Part shown: piece after piece, positions 33,279 to 41,829 of the stretch | How positions within the stretch are numbered: position 1 is the first letter of the stretch | Layout of the letters: each line of letters opens with the position of its first letter | Origin: CAIVVT01 sp052145115 | Lineage (GTDB): Bacteria; Acidobacteriota; Terriglobia; Bryobacterales; Bryobacteraceae | Direction of reading: 5' to 3' | Assembly: GCA_052145115.1 (NCBI GenBank) | Contig: JBKQPG010000044.1 | Coordinates: 66,956-130,955 of the forward strand | Length of the DNA stretch: 64,000 nucleotides | The notes under the pieces: generated by a model | Database searches by the model: none | What the model was told of the DNA's origin: nothing | The model's input: the letters and a program-made list of their open reading frames with translations, nothing else | Translations under genes and position numbers: made by a program

Positions 33279-33284
33279 TCCGCC

Positions 33285-35366
33285 ATGCGCCGCTTTGCCG
33301 CCCTGTTTCTCTGCCTGTTGTTTGCCAGTTCGTGGAGCGTTGTGCCCTTGCCTGCGGCCCAGAAGCCGGCCGCGCCCGCCGGTGATATCCCGGTCTTCAA
33401 GACCTCCTCGAACCTGGTCCTGGTCTCTGTTTACGTGCGCGGCAAGGACGGCAAGCCGGTCGAGAATCTCAAACCCGAGGATTTCACCATTTTTGAAAAC
33501 GGCAAGCAGCAGGCCCTCTCGGTATTCGATTTCCAGCGTCTGACCGATACCGAAGCGCCCCCTCCAGCGGCGGCGCCGAAGGCGCTCGAAGTGCGCCAGT
33601 CCCCGGAGCCCGCGCCCGCGCCCGCCGCCCAGCCGGAGACCAGTGCGCGCTTCAAGGACAAGCGCCTGCTGGTTCTGTTCATCGATTGGACTTCCATGGA
33701 TCCCACGCAGCAACTACGCGCCAAGGAGGGCGCGGAGAGGGCGGTCCGCGAACAGCTCGGTCCGGGCGACCTGATGGCGCTGCTCAGTTTCGGCAATTCG
33801 GTGATCGTCGACCAGGAGTTGACCAACGACAAGGATCTGCTGTTCGCCGCGCTGGCCCGTCATACGCCCGGCCTGTCGCCCGACATGACGCAGGTCACCG
33901 ACGACAATGACGACTCGAGCGCGGACAACGCCCAATTCAGCGCCGACAACTCCGAGTTCAACCTGTTCACCACCGACCGCCGCATGGCCGCGCTCGAGGA
34001 AGCGGCCCGGCATTACGCCGCGCTGCCGGAGAAGAAGGCGCTGATCTGGTTCACTTCCGACGCGGGCGCTTCGGGCCAGGACAACCTGGCGTGGATCCGA
34101 TCGGCTGCCAACATGGCCGTTCGCTCCAACGTCTCGATTTATCCGGTGGACGTGCGCGGATTGCAGGCCACCATACCGGGCGGCGACGCCTCGACGGCCA
34201 CGGTGCGCGGCTCGGGCATGTACACCGGCGCCCAGCAGAACACCGAGCGGGACCGCTTCACTGGCTCCCAGGACACTCTGGTGACAGTCGCCCAGGAGAC
34301 TGGCGGCAAGGCGTCCATCGACAACAACGACTTGACCGAAGGAGTCACGACAGCCCGGCGCGACCTGCGCAGTTACTACGTCCTGGGTTACTATTCCAGC
34401 GACGACCGGCGCGACGGCAAGTATCGCAAGGTCGACGTGAAATTGAATCCGAAGATCGCAGCCAGCCTGGACTACCGCTCGGGCTACTATGCCCAGGCCG
34501 AATTCAAGGCCATGGATTCCGAGAGTCGTGAGAAACAATTGCAGGATGCGATGCTGCTAGGGGATCCGGTCACCGATCTGCCGCTGGCCGTCGAGATCGA
34601 CTGGTTCCGCCACGGCGGCAATAACTGGTTCGTCCCCGTGGCCGTGAAAATCCCCGGCACGGAAATCCCGCTGCGCAAGAAGGGCTCGGCGGAGGAGATG
34701 ACCAGCTTCGACTTCCTGGGCGAGGTTCGCAACTCGAAAGACGCACAGGTGGCCATGTTGCGCGATAACATCAAGATCCGCCTGAGAGACGAGCAGGCGG
34801 GCGCGCTCAAGTCGAGAAACCTGCTCTACGAGACCGGATTCCAGCTCGCACCCGGTTCCTACCACCTGAAGATGCTGGTGCGCGAAAACGAGACCGGCAA
34901 GATGGGCACTTACGAGAAGGTATTTCAGATTCCGCAGTACGGACCTAAGGACCTGTCGCGGTCGAGCGTCGTGCTCACCGCGCAGCGCGCAGCGGCCTCC
35001 ACTGCGGTCGTCGCCGCCGCCGGCAAAAAAGCTGCCAAGGGCGTTCAGAGCCATCCGCTGATCGTCGGCGGCCAGCGCCTCGTGCCATCGGTCACGCATG
35101 TGTTCCGGCGGGCGCAGACCCTCTCGACGCTGGTCGAAGTCTACGATTTACAACAGCCGCCAACGGTCGCCGCGACTCTCAGCCTCTTCAACTCGGAGGG
35201 CAAGAAGGTGTTCGAATCGGCGCCCGCCCAACCGGCCTCGGGCCGCCTGCTGTTCGAGACGCCGCTCAAGTCGCTGGCCCCCGGCCGCTACATCGCGCAA
35301 CTGAACTTGATCGATTTCGGCGGCCAGAAATTCGCTTTCCCGCGCTCGGCGCTGACCGTCCATTGA
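33285..35366 (+). CDS. VWFA-related secreted protein (acidobacterial type)
   Basis: A 693-residue protein with a signal peptide (M-R-R-F-A-A-L-F-L-C-L-L-F-A-S-S-W-S-V-V). The start of the mature part, F-K-T-S-S-N-L-V-L-V-S-V-Y-V-R-G-K-D-G-K-P-V, then D-F-T-I-F-E-N-G-K-Q-Q, is the hallmark of the VWFA-related Acidobacteria domain. The von Willebrand A-like part (about 120-330) has D-W-T-S-M in place of the metal-binding D-x-S-x-S, so ion binding may be altered. The C-terminal half is beta-rich. The gene follows the TonB receptor with six bases between, so they are an operon. Role: a secreted protein-protein interaction or adhesion partner of the receptor is plausible but not proven. Confidence 0.85.
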   Translation: MRRFAALFLCLLFASSWSVVPLPAAQKPAAPAGDIPVFKTSSNLVLVSVYVRGKDGKPVENLKPEDFTIFENGKQQALSVFDFQRLTDTEAPPPAAAPKALEVRQSPEPAPAPAAQPETSARFKDKRLLVLFIDWTSMDPTQQLRAKEGAERAVREQLGPGDLMALLSFGNSVIVDQELTNDKDLLFAALARHTPGLSPDMTQVTDDNDDSSADNAQFSADNSEFNLFTTDRRMAALEEAARHYAALPEKKALIWFTSDAGASGQDNLAWIRSAANMAVRSNVSIYPVDVRGLQATIPGGDASTATVRGSGMYTGAQQNTERDRFTGSQDTLVTVAQETGGKASIDNNDLTEGVTTARRDLRSYYVLGYYSSDDRRDGKYRKVDVKLNPKIAASLDYRSGYYAQAEFKAMDSESREKQLQDAMLLGDPVTDLPLAVEIDWFRHGGNNWFVPVAVKIPGTEIPLRKKGSAEEMTSFDFLGEVRNSKDAQVAMLRDNIKIRLRDEQAGALKSRNLLYETGFQLAPGSYHLKMLVRENETGKMGTYEKVFQIPQYGPKDLSRSSVVLTAQRAAASTAVVAAAGKKAAKGVQSHPLIVGGQRLVPSVTHVFRRAQTLSTLVEVYDLQQPPTVAATLSLFNSEGKKVFESAPAQPASGRLLFETPLKSLAPGRYIAQLNLIDFGGQKFAFPRSALTVH

Positions 35367-35384
35367 CGAGCAGCGACCGGAATA

Positions 35385-38123
35385 TCAAGGTCCATCCGCA
35401 CCACGGGCATCGCGGCCGGCGGCAGCAGGGGAATCGGCCTGAGCCGTCCGGCTGGTCGCTCTTGCGACGGCATCGGCTGGAGCCATGGGCTTCTTAGTCC
35501 CCTCCGTGAGCACGCCGTACATCACGCCGCGCCCGCTGCGCGCGACGTAAACCAGGTTGGGCGTGCGCATGTCTCCCTCGACCCAACTGGCGCCGGATAG
35601 GTCCTGGGTCGCGGAGTTATTGATCGGCGTCCAACTCTGGCCAAGGTCTTCGGACTTGTACATGGTGTCGACCGTGGCGCCTCCTACCCGGCCATACAGG
35701 TAGACAAACGGAGTGCCCGGCGACGTGCCGGCGCCGAAACCGACGTATTGGGCGGAATCGACGCTGGCAACCGTCTGGAATGTGGCCCCGCCATCCTGCG
35801 AGCGATACAGCGGGTGCGTCGTGACATCCCCGGAGTTGCGCGCGAAGGTCACCCACACGTCCCCCTGCGTGAGCGGATTGGGCACCACGGCCGGCTGCAC
35901 CAGGCCACCGGGGAAAACATTCGTCGCTCCCGCATTCCATGTGGCACCGCCATCAGTGGACGTATAAAAGACGCTGGGGCTGGTGCTCGAGTAGTTCGCT
36001 GAGTAGAGATAGTAATACGTCGTGCCGGCTGGATCGGCGCGGTCCGCCGCGAGGATGTTGTTTACCACCCACGGCGACGGGGCGTTGGTCCAGGCCTGCG
36101 GCAAGGCATTGTAATGCACGTCGTTGTTGTTTTGCGAATTGTAAGGATTGGGCTTGGCCGGAGGGTTGGCCAGCAGGCACAGCGACCACGTCCGGCCGCC
36201 GTCCCTGGTGTAATGCGGCCACGGCGCGTTGGCGGCCGAAGCCGTCGCGGCGGTCCCGCCAAAAGTGCCCCACCCCGGCACCCACACCATGTTCTGCGGG
36301 TTGGTCGCCGACATCGCAATCTGCCCGGCGATCGGCTGCGCGAGCATCTGCGTACCGTTGGACCACAGCATTTCGGAGGGTACCGAGGGAAAGGCGGTCC
36401 AGGTCTGGCCATTGTCACTCGAAAACCCGTAATTCGACCAATACTCCCATTCGCCCCAACCCACATAGGCAAGGTTGTCCGGCTGCGTGTAGCAGTAATC
36501 CAGATTGTTGCCCATGGAAACATTCGGCCACGGCACCGGATAAGTACTCCCCCCGAACTCGCTAACCTCCCAGCTAGCATCAACTGGATCCAAAGGAACC
36601 CCCGCCGGACTGATCTTCGTCGTCGGAACCTGATCTCTATCTGCGTGCCGGAAGCCGATCATGTCCATCGCCATCGACAGCAGATCCGCACCGCCCGCGG
36701 ACTTGGGTTTGGGAGGAACCCGCACTCCAACCGCCACTAACTCCTCCAGGTTTTGCATGTGCCAGGCCCAGAAGGGCGTCGTGGCGCCCACATCGTCCGT
36801 CCGCGCCACGCCCCAGCCGTTGGTCCACCAGACCTGTTGAGGATACGCCGGATCGATCATCAGCGCCGCCATCCCGCCGTTGCACCCGGCGGTGGTGGCG
36901 ATGTAATACAGCGGCGCCGATGGGTTGGTGCCAGGCGTGAGCGGATCGTGGCCCTGCATCGACATCTGCTGCGAACTCCACGCGGATCCGCCGTTAGTGG
37001 ACCGCCAAACCGTGTTGGTGCTGCTGTTGCCCACCATGACGATCTGGCCATTCGTCGGATCGCTGGTAATGCCGGTGTAAGGGTTGGATTGCGGCGCCGG
37101 CGTGATGTTCGTCCATCCGCTATTGGCATAGCTCCAGACCGTGCCTGAGACGTTTTGCGTGCCGCAGCTGACGTATATCGTTCCATTCGCCGTGATGGCG
37201 GCGCGCACGGGGTCCGTAGGTCCGCCGCTCAGCAGGCTCCAACTGTTGCCGCCGTCCTTGCTCCGCCACACTCCGCTGGAATGCACGCCCACATAGATCG
37301 TCTGCGTGTAAGGCGCGCCGCTCACCGGGTTATAGGCGATCGTAGACTTATCCAACAGCACAAAGGTGAATCCCGGCTGGTCGCCGCTCCCGCCCGCGGC
37401 CGGCTCGTTCAGGGAAGCCGGATTGGGCAGGCCGCCCTGCACTTCGGTCCACGTGTAAGCCGGCGCGCCCGGCGAATTGCGGACGCCCTTCCACAAGCCA
37501 TTCGTGCGCGTCGCGAAGTACACCACGCCGGCGGCGTTGGGATCGCTGGCCAGGCGCTCGCCAGTCTCCACGCGATAGTTACCGTTCGGACTGACTAACA
37601 CGTTCTGCGCGGCGAGACCAGTCGGCTGCCACGAATTGCCGTGGTCGTCGGAGACCAGCACCTCGCCCGAGGTGTTGTACTGAGTGTAGCCGTTCGATCC
37701 CAGGTAAGTAGTCGTGGGCCAGTTCACCGCAACATACACCCGGTCCGGACTCAGCGTTTCCGTGGCAATGGATTCCACGCCGGGGACTTGAGCGAGGCCG
37801 ATGCCTTCGAGTAGCGGAATCCAACGGTCGCCCGCCTGGTCAGTGACACGAGATGGTCTGATTCCTCCGGCCCGGCTGCTGGCAGCCTGGGCGCTGCGAA
37901 GTGAAGGCTGGGCCCGCTCGTAGAAGTACGCCCCGCCCACGTCGGTCCGGATATAGACGCCGGAACTCCCGTCCGCGCGCGCCGTCGCGATCAAACCCGT
38001 GACATAACCCATGCCTTGGATGTTCACGTTCTTCCACTGGAAGAGTTGAGCGGGAGCGGCGCCAATGATCGGCGTGAGCAGGATCAGCGCCCAGACAAAT
38101 GCGCGACAAACGCGTGGCTTCAT
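35385..38123 (-). CDS. Secreted GH74-like glycoside hydrolase (xyloglucanase-type propeller)
   Basis: A 912-residue protein with a signal peptide (W-A-L-I-L-L-T-P-I-I-G-A-A-P-A). Two seven-bladed-propeller-like halves hold many Asp-box blades (S-x-D-x-G-x-x-W: S-K-D-G-G-N-S-W, S-D-N-G-Q-T-W, S-E-D-L-G-Q-S-W). The first catalytic-site motif is I-R-T-D-V-G-G-A-Y (equivalent of Asp35 in GH74), with W-I-P-L-L-E-G-I-G further on. The second is A-M-D-M-I-G-F-R-H, which fits the G-D-x-x-G-F-x-H block that carries the second catalytic Asp. GH74 enzymes cut beta-1,4-glucans, mainly xyloglucan. The start ATG at 38123 directly precedes the signal; an upstream extension has none. The C-terminus is an Ala-rich tail. 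Its stop is 18 bp from the convergent VWFA-like gene. Confidence 0.8.
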   Translation of the reverse strand: MKPRVCRAFVWALILLTPIIGAAPAQLFQWKNVNIQGMGYVTGLIATARADGSSGVYIRTDVGGAYFYERAQPSLRSAQAASSRAGGIRPSRVTDQAGDRWIPLLEGIGLAQVPGVESIATETLSPDRVYVAVNWPTTTYLGSNGYTQYNTSGEVLVSDDHGNSWQPTGLAAQNVLVSPNGNYRVETGERLASDPNAAGVVYFATRTNGLWKGVRNSPGAPAYTWTEVQGGLPNPASLNEPAAGGSGDQPGFTFVLLDKSTIAYNPVSGAPYTQTIYVGVHSSGVWRSKDGGNSWSLLSGGPTDPVRAAITANGTIYVSCGTQNVSGTVWSYANSGWTNITPAPQSNPYTGITSDPTNGQIVMVGNSSTNTVWRSTNGGSAWSSQQMSMQGHDPLTPGTNPSAPLYYIATTAGCNGGMAALMIDPAYPQQVWWTNGWGVARTDDVGATTPFWAWHMQNLEELVAVGVRVPPKPKSAGGADLLSMAMDMIGFRHADRDQVPTTKISPAGVPLDPVDASWEVSEFGGSTYPVPWPNVSMGNNLDYCYTQPDNLAYVGWGEWEYWSNYGFSSDNGQTWTAFPSVPSEMLWSNGTQMLAQPIAGQIAMSATNPQNMVWVPGWGTFGGTAATASAANAPWPHYTRDGGRTWSLCLLANPPAKPNPYNSQNNNDVHYNALPQAWTNAPSPWVVNNILAADRADPAGTTYYYLYSANYSSTSPSVFYTSTDGGATWNAGATNVFPGGLVQPAVVPNPLTQGDVWVTFARNSGDVTTHPLYRSQDGGATFQTVASVDSAQYVGFGAGTSPGTPFVYLYGRVGGATVDTMYKSEDLGQSWTPINNSATQDLSGASWVEGDMRTPNLVYVARSGRGVMYGVLTEGTKKPMAPADAVARATSRTAQADSPAAAGRDARGADGP

Positions 38124-38204
38124 AGTTCGAATCCCCGCCCGGAGCCGATCGCGCGCAGCCATCAGCCTACGCGGCAGCCGGACCAGGATCATTGCCACTC
38201 TATC

Positions 38205-38432
38205 TCAGATCGGGTCTGCCTCGTTTGCTTTCGACTCCCACATCATACAGAGGCACATTGCCCACACAAAAGCCTGCTTCCGGAAGGCCGTGATCAGGCG
38301 TGGGCGGCGGCGCCTCCGCTTCGGCGTCCAGCGGGCCGCCTGGCTCAGCCCGCTCTGCCACCAACGGGTTGCTTCCCGACGGCGCTCCTCGAGCACCGCA
38401 AAATCGCGTCCAACTCCTGCCGCATTGCCCAT
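38205..38432 (-). pseudogene. Possible remnant of an IS630-type transposase N-terminus
   Basis: The minus-strand frame starting at ATG 38432 reads G-V-G-R-D-F-A-V-L-E-E-R-R-R-E-A-T-R, then W-Q-S-G-L-S-Q-A. The opening resembles the first helices of IS630-family or winged-helix transposases (D-F-x-x-L-E-E-R-R, then a G-x-S-Q-A-E-V-A-R helix-turn-helix), but the second half after G-L-S-Q-A does not continue as expected and no downstream transposase exists. A decayed fragment is my best guess; a chance similarity is possible. Confidence 0.3.
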
Positions 38433-38735
38433 ACCAGATTCAAAGCAGGATCGCCCACAAGGTTGCAGCTCTACTATGCGGGAGTCGATTGGGCTAATTC
38501 TCAAGCTACCCGCCGAGATTTCGCCCGGCGGACCCTGCACATCGGAGTTTCCTCCGATTTTTCGACCACGTCTACCGCCAATGGCAGACCAGGCGCAGCC
38601 TGATTCCTGGGTTACTACTCTGGTGAACCCAAGGACCGCAACGAGGGCAAAAACAACGGTCTATTTGACAGTAGCTCGATTGTGGCGGACACTGGGATTA
38701 CAGGAACGTTAAAGACCTACCTGAAGACATAACTC
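38433..38735. other. Intergenic region upstream of the histone-like gene
   Basis: About 300 bp with no intact gene. A plus-strand frame just before 38733 (F-L-G-Y-Y-S-G-E-P-K-D-R-N-E-G...) is interrupted by a TGA at its start and ends at 38732. It could be decayed coding sequence, but I recognise no family. The promoter of the histone-like gene should lie here. Confidence 0.3.
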
Positions 38736-39251
38736 ATGCCCAAACCAGAAATCACGAAAGAGATCCTTACCGCGGCGCTGGAAGGATTTGAAGCCCAGAG
38801 GATGCGCCTGGATGCCCAGATAGCTGAACTCAAGGCTATTCTATCCGGCGATAGTACAAAGCCGGCCAAAACCGCTGCGCCCTCGAAGCGCCGCCGGACC
38901 ATGAGCGCCGCCGCTCGCAAACTTATTAGTGATGCGCAGAAGAAGCGCTGGGCGGCGCTGAAGGGCCACTCTGAGTCACCCTCACAGAAGGTGATCCCGG
39001 CTATCCCCAGGAAGAAGCGCAAGCTCAGCGCAGCTGGCCGGCGGGCCATAGCGGAAGCCGCGAAGAAGAGATGGGCCAAAGTCAAGGCCGCGCGGCAGCC
39101 TGCGGCGCCAGCGGCCACGGCTAAGTCGGCGCCGAAGAAAGCTGCCCGGAAGGCTGCGGTAAAGGCTCTACCCAGGAAAGCCCGAAAGGTTGCACGGAAG
39201 AAAGCGGCTCAGGCTCCTCCGCCTGCGGCCGAAGCAGCTTCCGCCCAATAA
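38736..39251 (+). CDS. Lys/Ala-rich histone H1-like protein with two RW motifs
   Basis: A 171-residue, strongly basic protein. The N-terminal helix (about 1-40) is followed by two copies of a conserved module: M-S-A-A-A-R-K-L-I-S-D-A-Q-K-K-R-W-A-A-L-K (about 55-75) and L-S-A-A-G-R-R-A-I-A-E-A-A-K-K-R-W-A-K-V-K (about 92-112). The C-terminal 55 residues are Ala/Lys/Pro-rich (A-P-K-K-A-A-R-K-A-A), like bacterial H1-like proteins. Such proteins bind DNA through the basic tail and may compact the nucleoid. The N-terminal part before the modules has no known match that I recall. Confidence 0.75.
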   Translation: MPKPEITKEILTAALEGFEAQRMRLDAQIAELKAILSGDSTKPAKTAAPSKRRRTMSAAARKLISDAQKKRWAALKGHSESPSQKVIPAIPRKKRKLSAAGRRAIAEAAKKRWAKVKAARQPAAPAATAKSAPKKAARKAAVKALPRKARKVARKKAAQAPPPAAEAASAQ

Positions 39252-39394
39252 CTTCTTGGACTGCTTAAGTGGCCCTACGGCTCGGCTCGCCAGCCGTTGA
39301 GTGACTATTACTAACCTGCCGGGGCACTACCCTAAACCCGAGGCGCGTGGAGGGTCTACGTGTGTCCCTCACAAGCAGCCGGGCGGCCTCACGC

Positions 39395-39400
39395 TACGAT
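39395..39400 (+). promoter_or_regulatory. Putative -10 box of the isocitrate dehydrogenase gene
   Basis: TACGAT-GAATCC-GTG: six bases separate the hexamer from the GTG start, in line with other leaderless candidates. It supports the GTG at 39407 as the true start. No -35 box. Confidence 0.35.
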
Positions 39401-39406
39401 GAATCC

Positions 39407-40417
39407 GTGGCCTATCAGATAACTCTCATCCCCGGCGACGGCATTGGGCCCGAAGTGGCCGGCGCAACGGTTGAAGTGTTGTCGGTGCTCGGAGTGCCGA
39501 TCGAATGGGAACGCACAGAACTGACCGCCTCAATCATCGAGCAGGCTGGCATCTCGCTCCCGCATCATGTTATGGAATCAATCGGTCGCACCGGCGTGGC
39601 CCTCAAAGGACCCGTGACCACGCCCGTCGCCGGCGGCTTCAAGAGCGTCAACGTGGCCTTGCGCAAACAACTCGACCTGTTTGCCAATGTCCGGCCAGTC
39701 TTCACGCTGCCCGGCCTGAGGACCCGCTTTCAGGACGTCAACATCGACATGGTGATCTTCCGCGAAAACACGGAGGACCTCTATTCCGGCCTGGAGCACG
39801 AAGTCGTCAAGGACGTCGTCGAGAGTCTCAAGATCATCACTCGCTTTGCCTCCATGCGGATCGCCAACTACGCCTTTGCGTACGCCCGCAAGAACCTCCG
39901 CCGCAAGGTCACGGCCGTACACAAGGCCAATATCATGAAGCTCTCCGACGGCCTGTTCATCCGCTGCTGCCGCGAAGTGGCCGCGGATTACCCCGACATC
40001 GCCTACAACGAGCTGATCGTCGACAACGCCTCCATGCAGTTAGTCATGCGGCCCGAGACCTTCGACGTCCTGCTGTTGCCCAACCTGTATGGCGACATTG
40101 TCTCCGATCTGGCCGCCGGCCTGGTCGGCGGACTCGGTGTGGTCCCCGGCGCCAACATGGGCGAGAAGTGCGCTGTTTTCGAGGCTGTCCACGGCTCCGC
40201 GCCCGACATCGCCGGCCAGGGCATTGCCAACCCCACGGCCCTGATGTCATCGGCGATTCTGATGCTGCGCCATCTCGGAGAAGGAGCGTCCGCCGACCGC
40301 CTGCAGCGCGCCATCATGGCTACTTTCCGCGCCGGAGCCGCCCTCACCCGCGACCTCGGCGGCACGGCCACGACGCGCCAGTTCGCCTCCGCCGTCGTGC
40401 ACCATCTCGACGCCTGA
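39407..40417 (+). CDS. NAD-dependent isocitrate/isopropylmalate dehydrogenase family enzyme, likely isocitrate dehydrogenase
   Basis: A 336-residue enzyme of the beta-decarboxylating dehydrogenase family. It begins I-T-L-I-P-G-D-G-I-G-P-E-V. The substrate/metal region is F-R-E-N-T-E-D-L-Y-S-G-L-E-H-E-V, closer to NAD-dependent isocitrate dehydrogenases than to isopropylmalate dehydrogenases. The acidic metal ligands are in V-D-N-A-S-M and Y-G-D-I-V-S-D-L-A-A-G. The C-terminal nucleotide region is G-S-A-P-D-I-A-G-Q-G-I-A-N-P. Length fits. It converts isocitrate to 2-oxoglutarate in the citric acid cycle. The longer frame upstream starts only at 39347 with no ribosome-binding site; the GTG at 39407 is preferred. 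Homoisocitrate or tartrate dehydrogenase are alternatives. Confidence 0.82.
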   Translation: MAYQITLIPGDGIGPEVAGATVEVLSVLGVPIEWERTELTASIIEQAGISLPHHVMESIGRTGVALKGPVTTPVAGGFKSVNVALRKQLDLFANVRPVFTLPGLRTRFQDVNIDMVIFRENTEDLYSGLEHEVVKDVVESLKIITRFASMRIANYAFAYARKNLRRKVTAVHKANIMKLSDGLFIRCCREVAADYPDIAYNELIVDNASMQLVMRPETFDVLLLPNLYGDIVSDLAAGLVGGLGVVPGANMGEKCAVFEAVHGSAPDIAGQGIANPTALMSSAILMLRHLGEGASADRLQRAIMATFRAGAALTRDLGGTATTRQFASAVVHHLDA

Positions 40418-40436
40418 GCCGTGTTCCGGCTAGTCG

Positions 40437-41408
40437 CTATTTGACGCTCGTTCCCGTGCAGCTCGAACCCGCGCCCGCCGTGCAAGCGTAGCAGTGCTGC
40501 CCCGTCACGATGCGCCGCCGCGTCAGCATCGCCTCTGAGAAGTCCCGGATGTGCGCCGGCGCGCCGTGGTCCACCGTGACATCCAGCATCTGGTTGAAGT
40601 CGCAATCGTACAGCGTCCCGTCCCAGCCCACCGACAGCGTGTAGCGGCACATCACCCCTGACGCCGCATTGGGATTGTACGCCCCCGCTAGCTTCGTCAT
40701 GTACCGCTCGTAATTTCCGCTGGCCTCGAGGAACTCCCGGAATCGTCCGATCGGCACGTTGGTCAGCGCGTACAGCGAGTTGAACGTCACCTCGTACCGC
40801 CGCTGGAGCTCGCGCCGGAAATCGGCTTCAATCGCGTGTTGAGAAGGAGGCAGAAACGCCCCCGCCGGGTTGTACACCAAGTTCAGCTTCAGTCGGCCCT
40901 CCGCCGCGCCGTAGCCCAGCGCGTTCAACAGGCGCAGCGCCTCGATCGATTTGGCGAACACGCCCGCCCCGCGCTGCGCGTCGGTCTGCTGCTCCTGGAA
41001 ATAGGGCAGGCTCGCCACGATCTCTACCTCGTGCGCGGCCAGGAACTCCGCCAGCCCCTCCTGCGACGGCAGCAGCAGCACCGTCAGGTTCGACCGGTCC
41101 ATCACCTGCCGCCCCAGCCCGCGCGACCGCTCCACCAACCAGCGGAAATTCGGGTTCAGCTCAGGCGCGCCGCCGGTGATGTCGACGGTCGGAATCGTGG
41201 TTCGCTCCAGCGCGCGAATGCACAGCTCGGCCGTTTCCCGGCTCATCATCTCCTTGCGGTTCGGGCCGGCCTCCACGTGGCAATGACGGCAAGTCTGGTT
41301 GCACAGCTTGCCGACGTTGATCTGGAAAACGGAGATGCCCGTCGCCTTCAGCGGGAACAATCCCGACGCCCGCAGTGATTCCTCGAACAATGGGAACGCG
41401 TTGCTCAC
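40437..41408 (-). CDS. arsS: Arsenosugar biosynthesis radical SAM protein ArsS
   Basis: A 323-residue radical SAM enzyme. The iron-sulfur motif is C-x3-C-x2-C (residues 36, 40 and 43: K-L-C-N-Q-T-C-R-H-C-H). The substrate end has G-Q-H-C-Y-A-C-T-A-G-A-G-S-S-C-T-G, the ArsS/DUF3641 C-terminal cysteine cluster. Some family members are selenoproteins; this one uses Cys. ArsS adds a deoxyadenosyl group to a methylated arsenical in arsenosugar synthesis. The GTG at 41408 overlaps the stop of the peroxidase-like gene (GTGA), so the two are coupled. An arsM gene, the usual arsenite methyltransferase, is not in the window. Confidence 0.85.
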   Translation of the reverse strand: MSNAFPLFEESLRASGLFPLKATGISVFQINVGKLCNQTCRHCHVEAGPNRKEMMSRETAELCIRALERTTIPTVDITGGAPELNPNFRWLVERSRGLGRQVMDRSNLTVLLLPSQEGLAEFLAAHEVEIVASLPYFQEQQTDAQRGAGVFAKSIEALRLLNALGYGAAEGRLKLNLVYNPAGAFLPPSQHAIEADFRRELQRRYEVTFNSLYALTNVPIGRFREFLEASGNYERYMTKLAGAYNPNAASGVMCRYTLSVGWDGTLYDCDFNQMLDVTVDHGAPAHIRDFSEAMLTRRRIVTGQHCYACTAGAGSSCTGTSVK

Positions 41409-41737
41409 ATGCTGACCTTGGCCGCCGCGTTGCGCATCTGCAGCCCGTGGACCAGCGACGCTCCGCCGCGAATCGCGCTCGCCACGTGCACGGCCTCGGT
41501 CATCTGTTCGAGGTTCGAGCCCTTTTGCAGGCACGCCTCTGTGTACGCGTCGATGCAATACGGGCACTGCACCGCGTGAGCCACCGCCAGCGCGATCAGG
41601 CTCTTCTCCCGCTCGCTGAGCGCGCCTTCCGCGAACACAGCGCCGTACCATTCCAAGAACCTCCGCCACAGCTCCGGCGCGTTCTCGCCCATCTCGCCAA
41701 AACGCGCCAGATCTTCCTGGTGATAATATCCGGCCAT
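41405..41737 (-). CDS. Arsenosugar biosynthesis-associated peroxidase-like protein
   Basis: A 110-residue carboxymuconolactone decarboxylase/AhpD-fold protein. The redox motif is C-P-Y-C-I-D-A-Y-T near residue 55, with L-S-E-R-E-K-S-L-I-A-L-A-V-A-H before it. The size and motif match the small protein encoded beside arsS in other bacteria, some with selenocysteine in place of the first Cys. GGGAGG is present upstream, and a TACAAT about 28 bases before the ATG (41735-41737) may be the -10 box. It forms an operon with arsS. Confidence 0.8.
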   Translation of the reverse strand: MAGYYHQEDLARFGEMGENAPELWRRFLEWYGAVFAEGALSEREKSLIALAVAHAVQCPYCIDAYTEACLQKGSNLEQMTEAVHVASAIRGGASLVHGLQMRNAAAKVSM

Positions 41738-41794
41738 CCGCTGCCTCCCGTTCCTGTGCTTCATTGTACCGGGCCGGCTCGGTTATCACCTCAG

Positions 41795-41822
41795 CTGACC
41801 CCACACTACGCTGGAGTAGAAT
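41795..41822 (+). promoter_or_regulatory. Promoter of the GH28 gene
   Basis: CTGACC (41795-41800), a 16-base spacer and TAGAAT (41817-41822), then seven bases to the ATG at 41830. This is a good -35/-10 pair with the leaderless spacing. Confidence 0.45.
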
Positions 41823-41829
41823 CGCCTCG

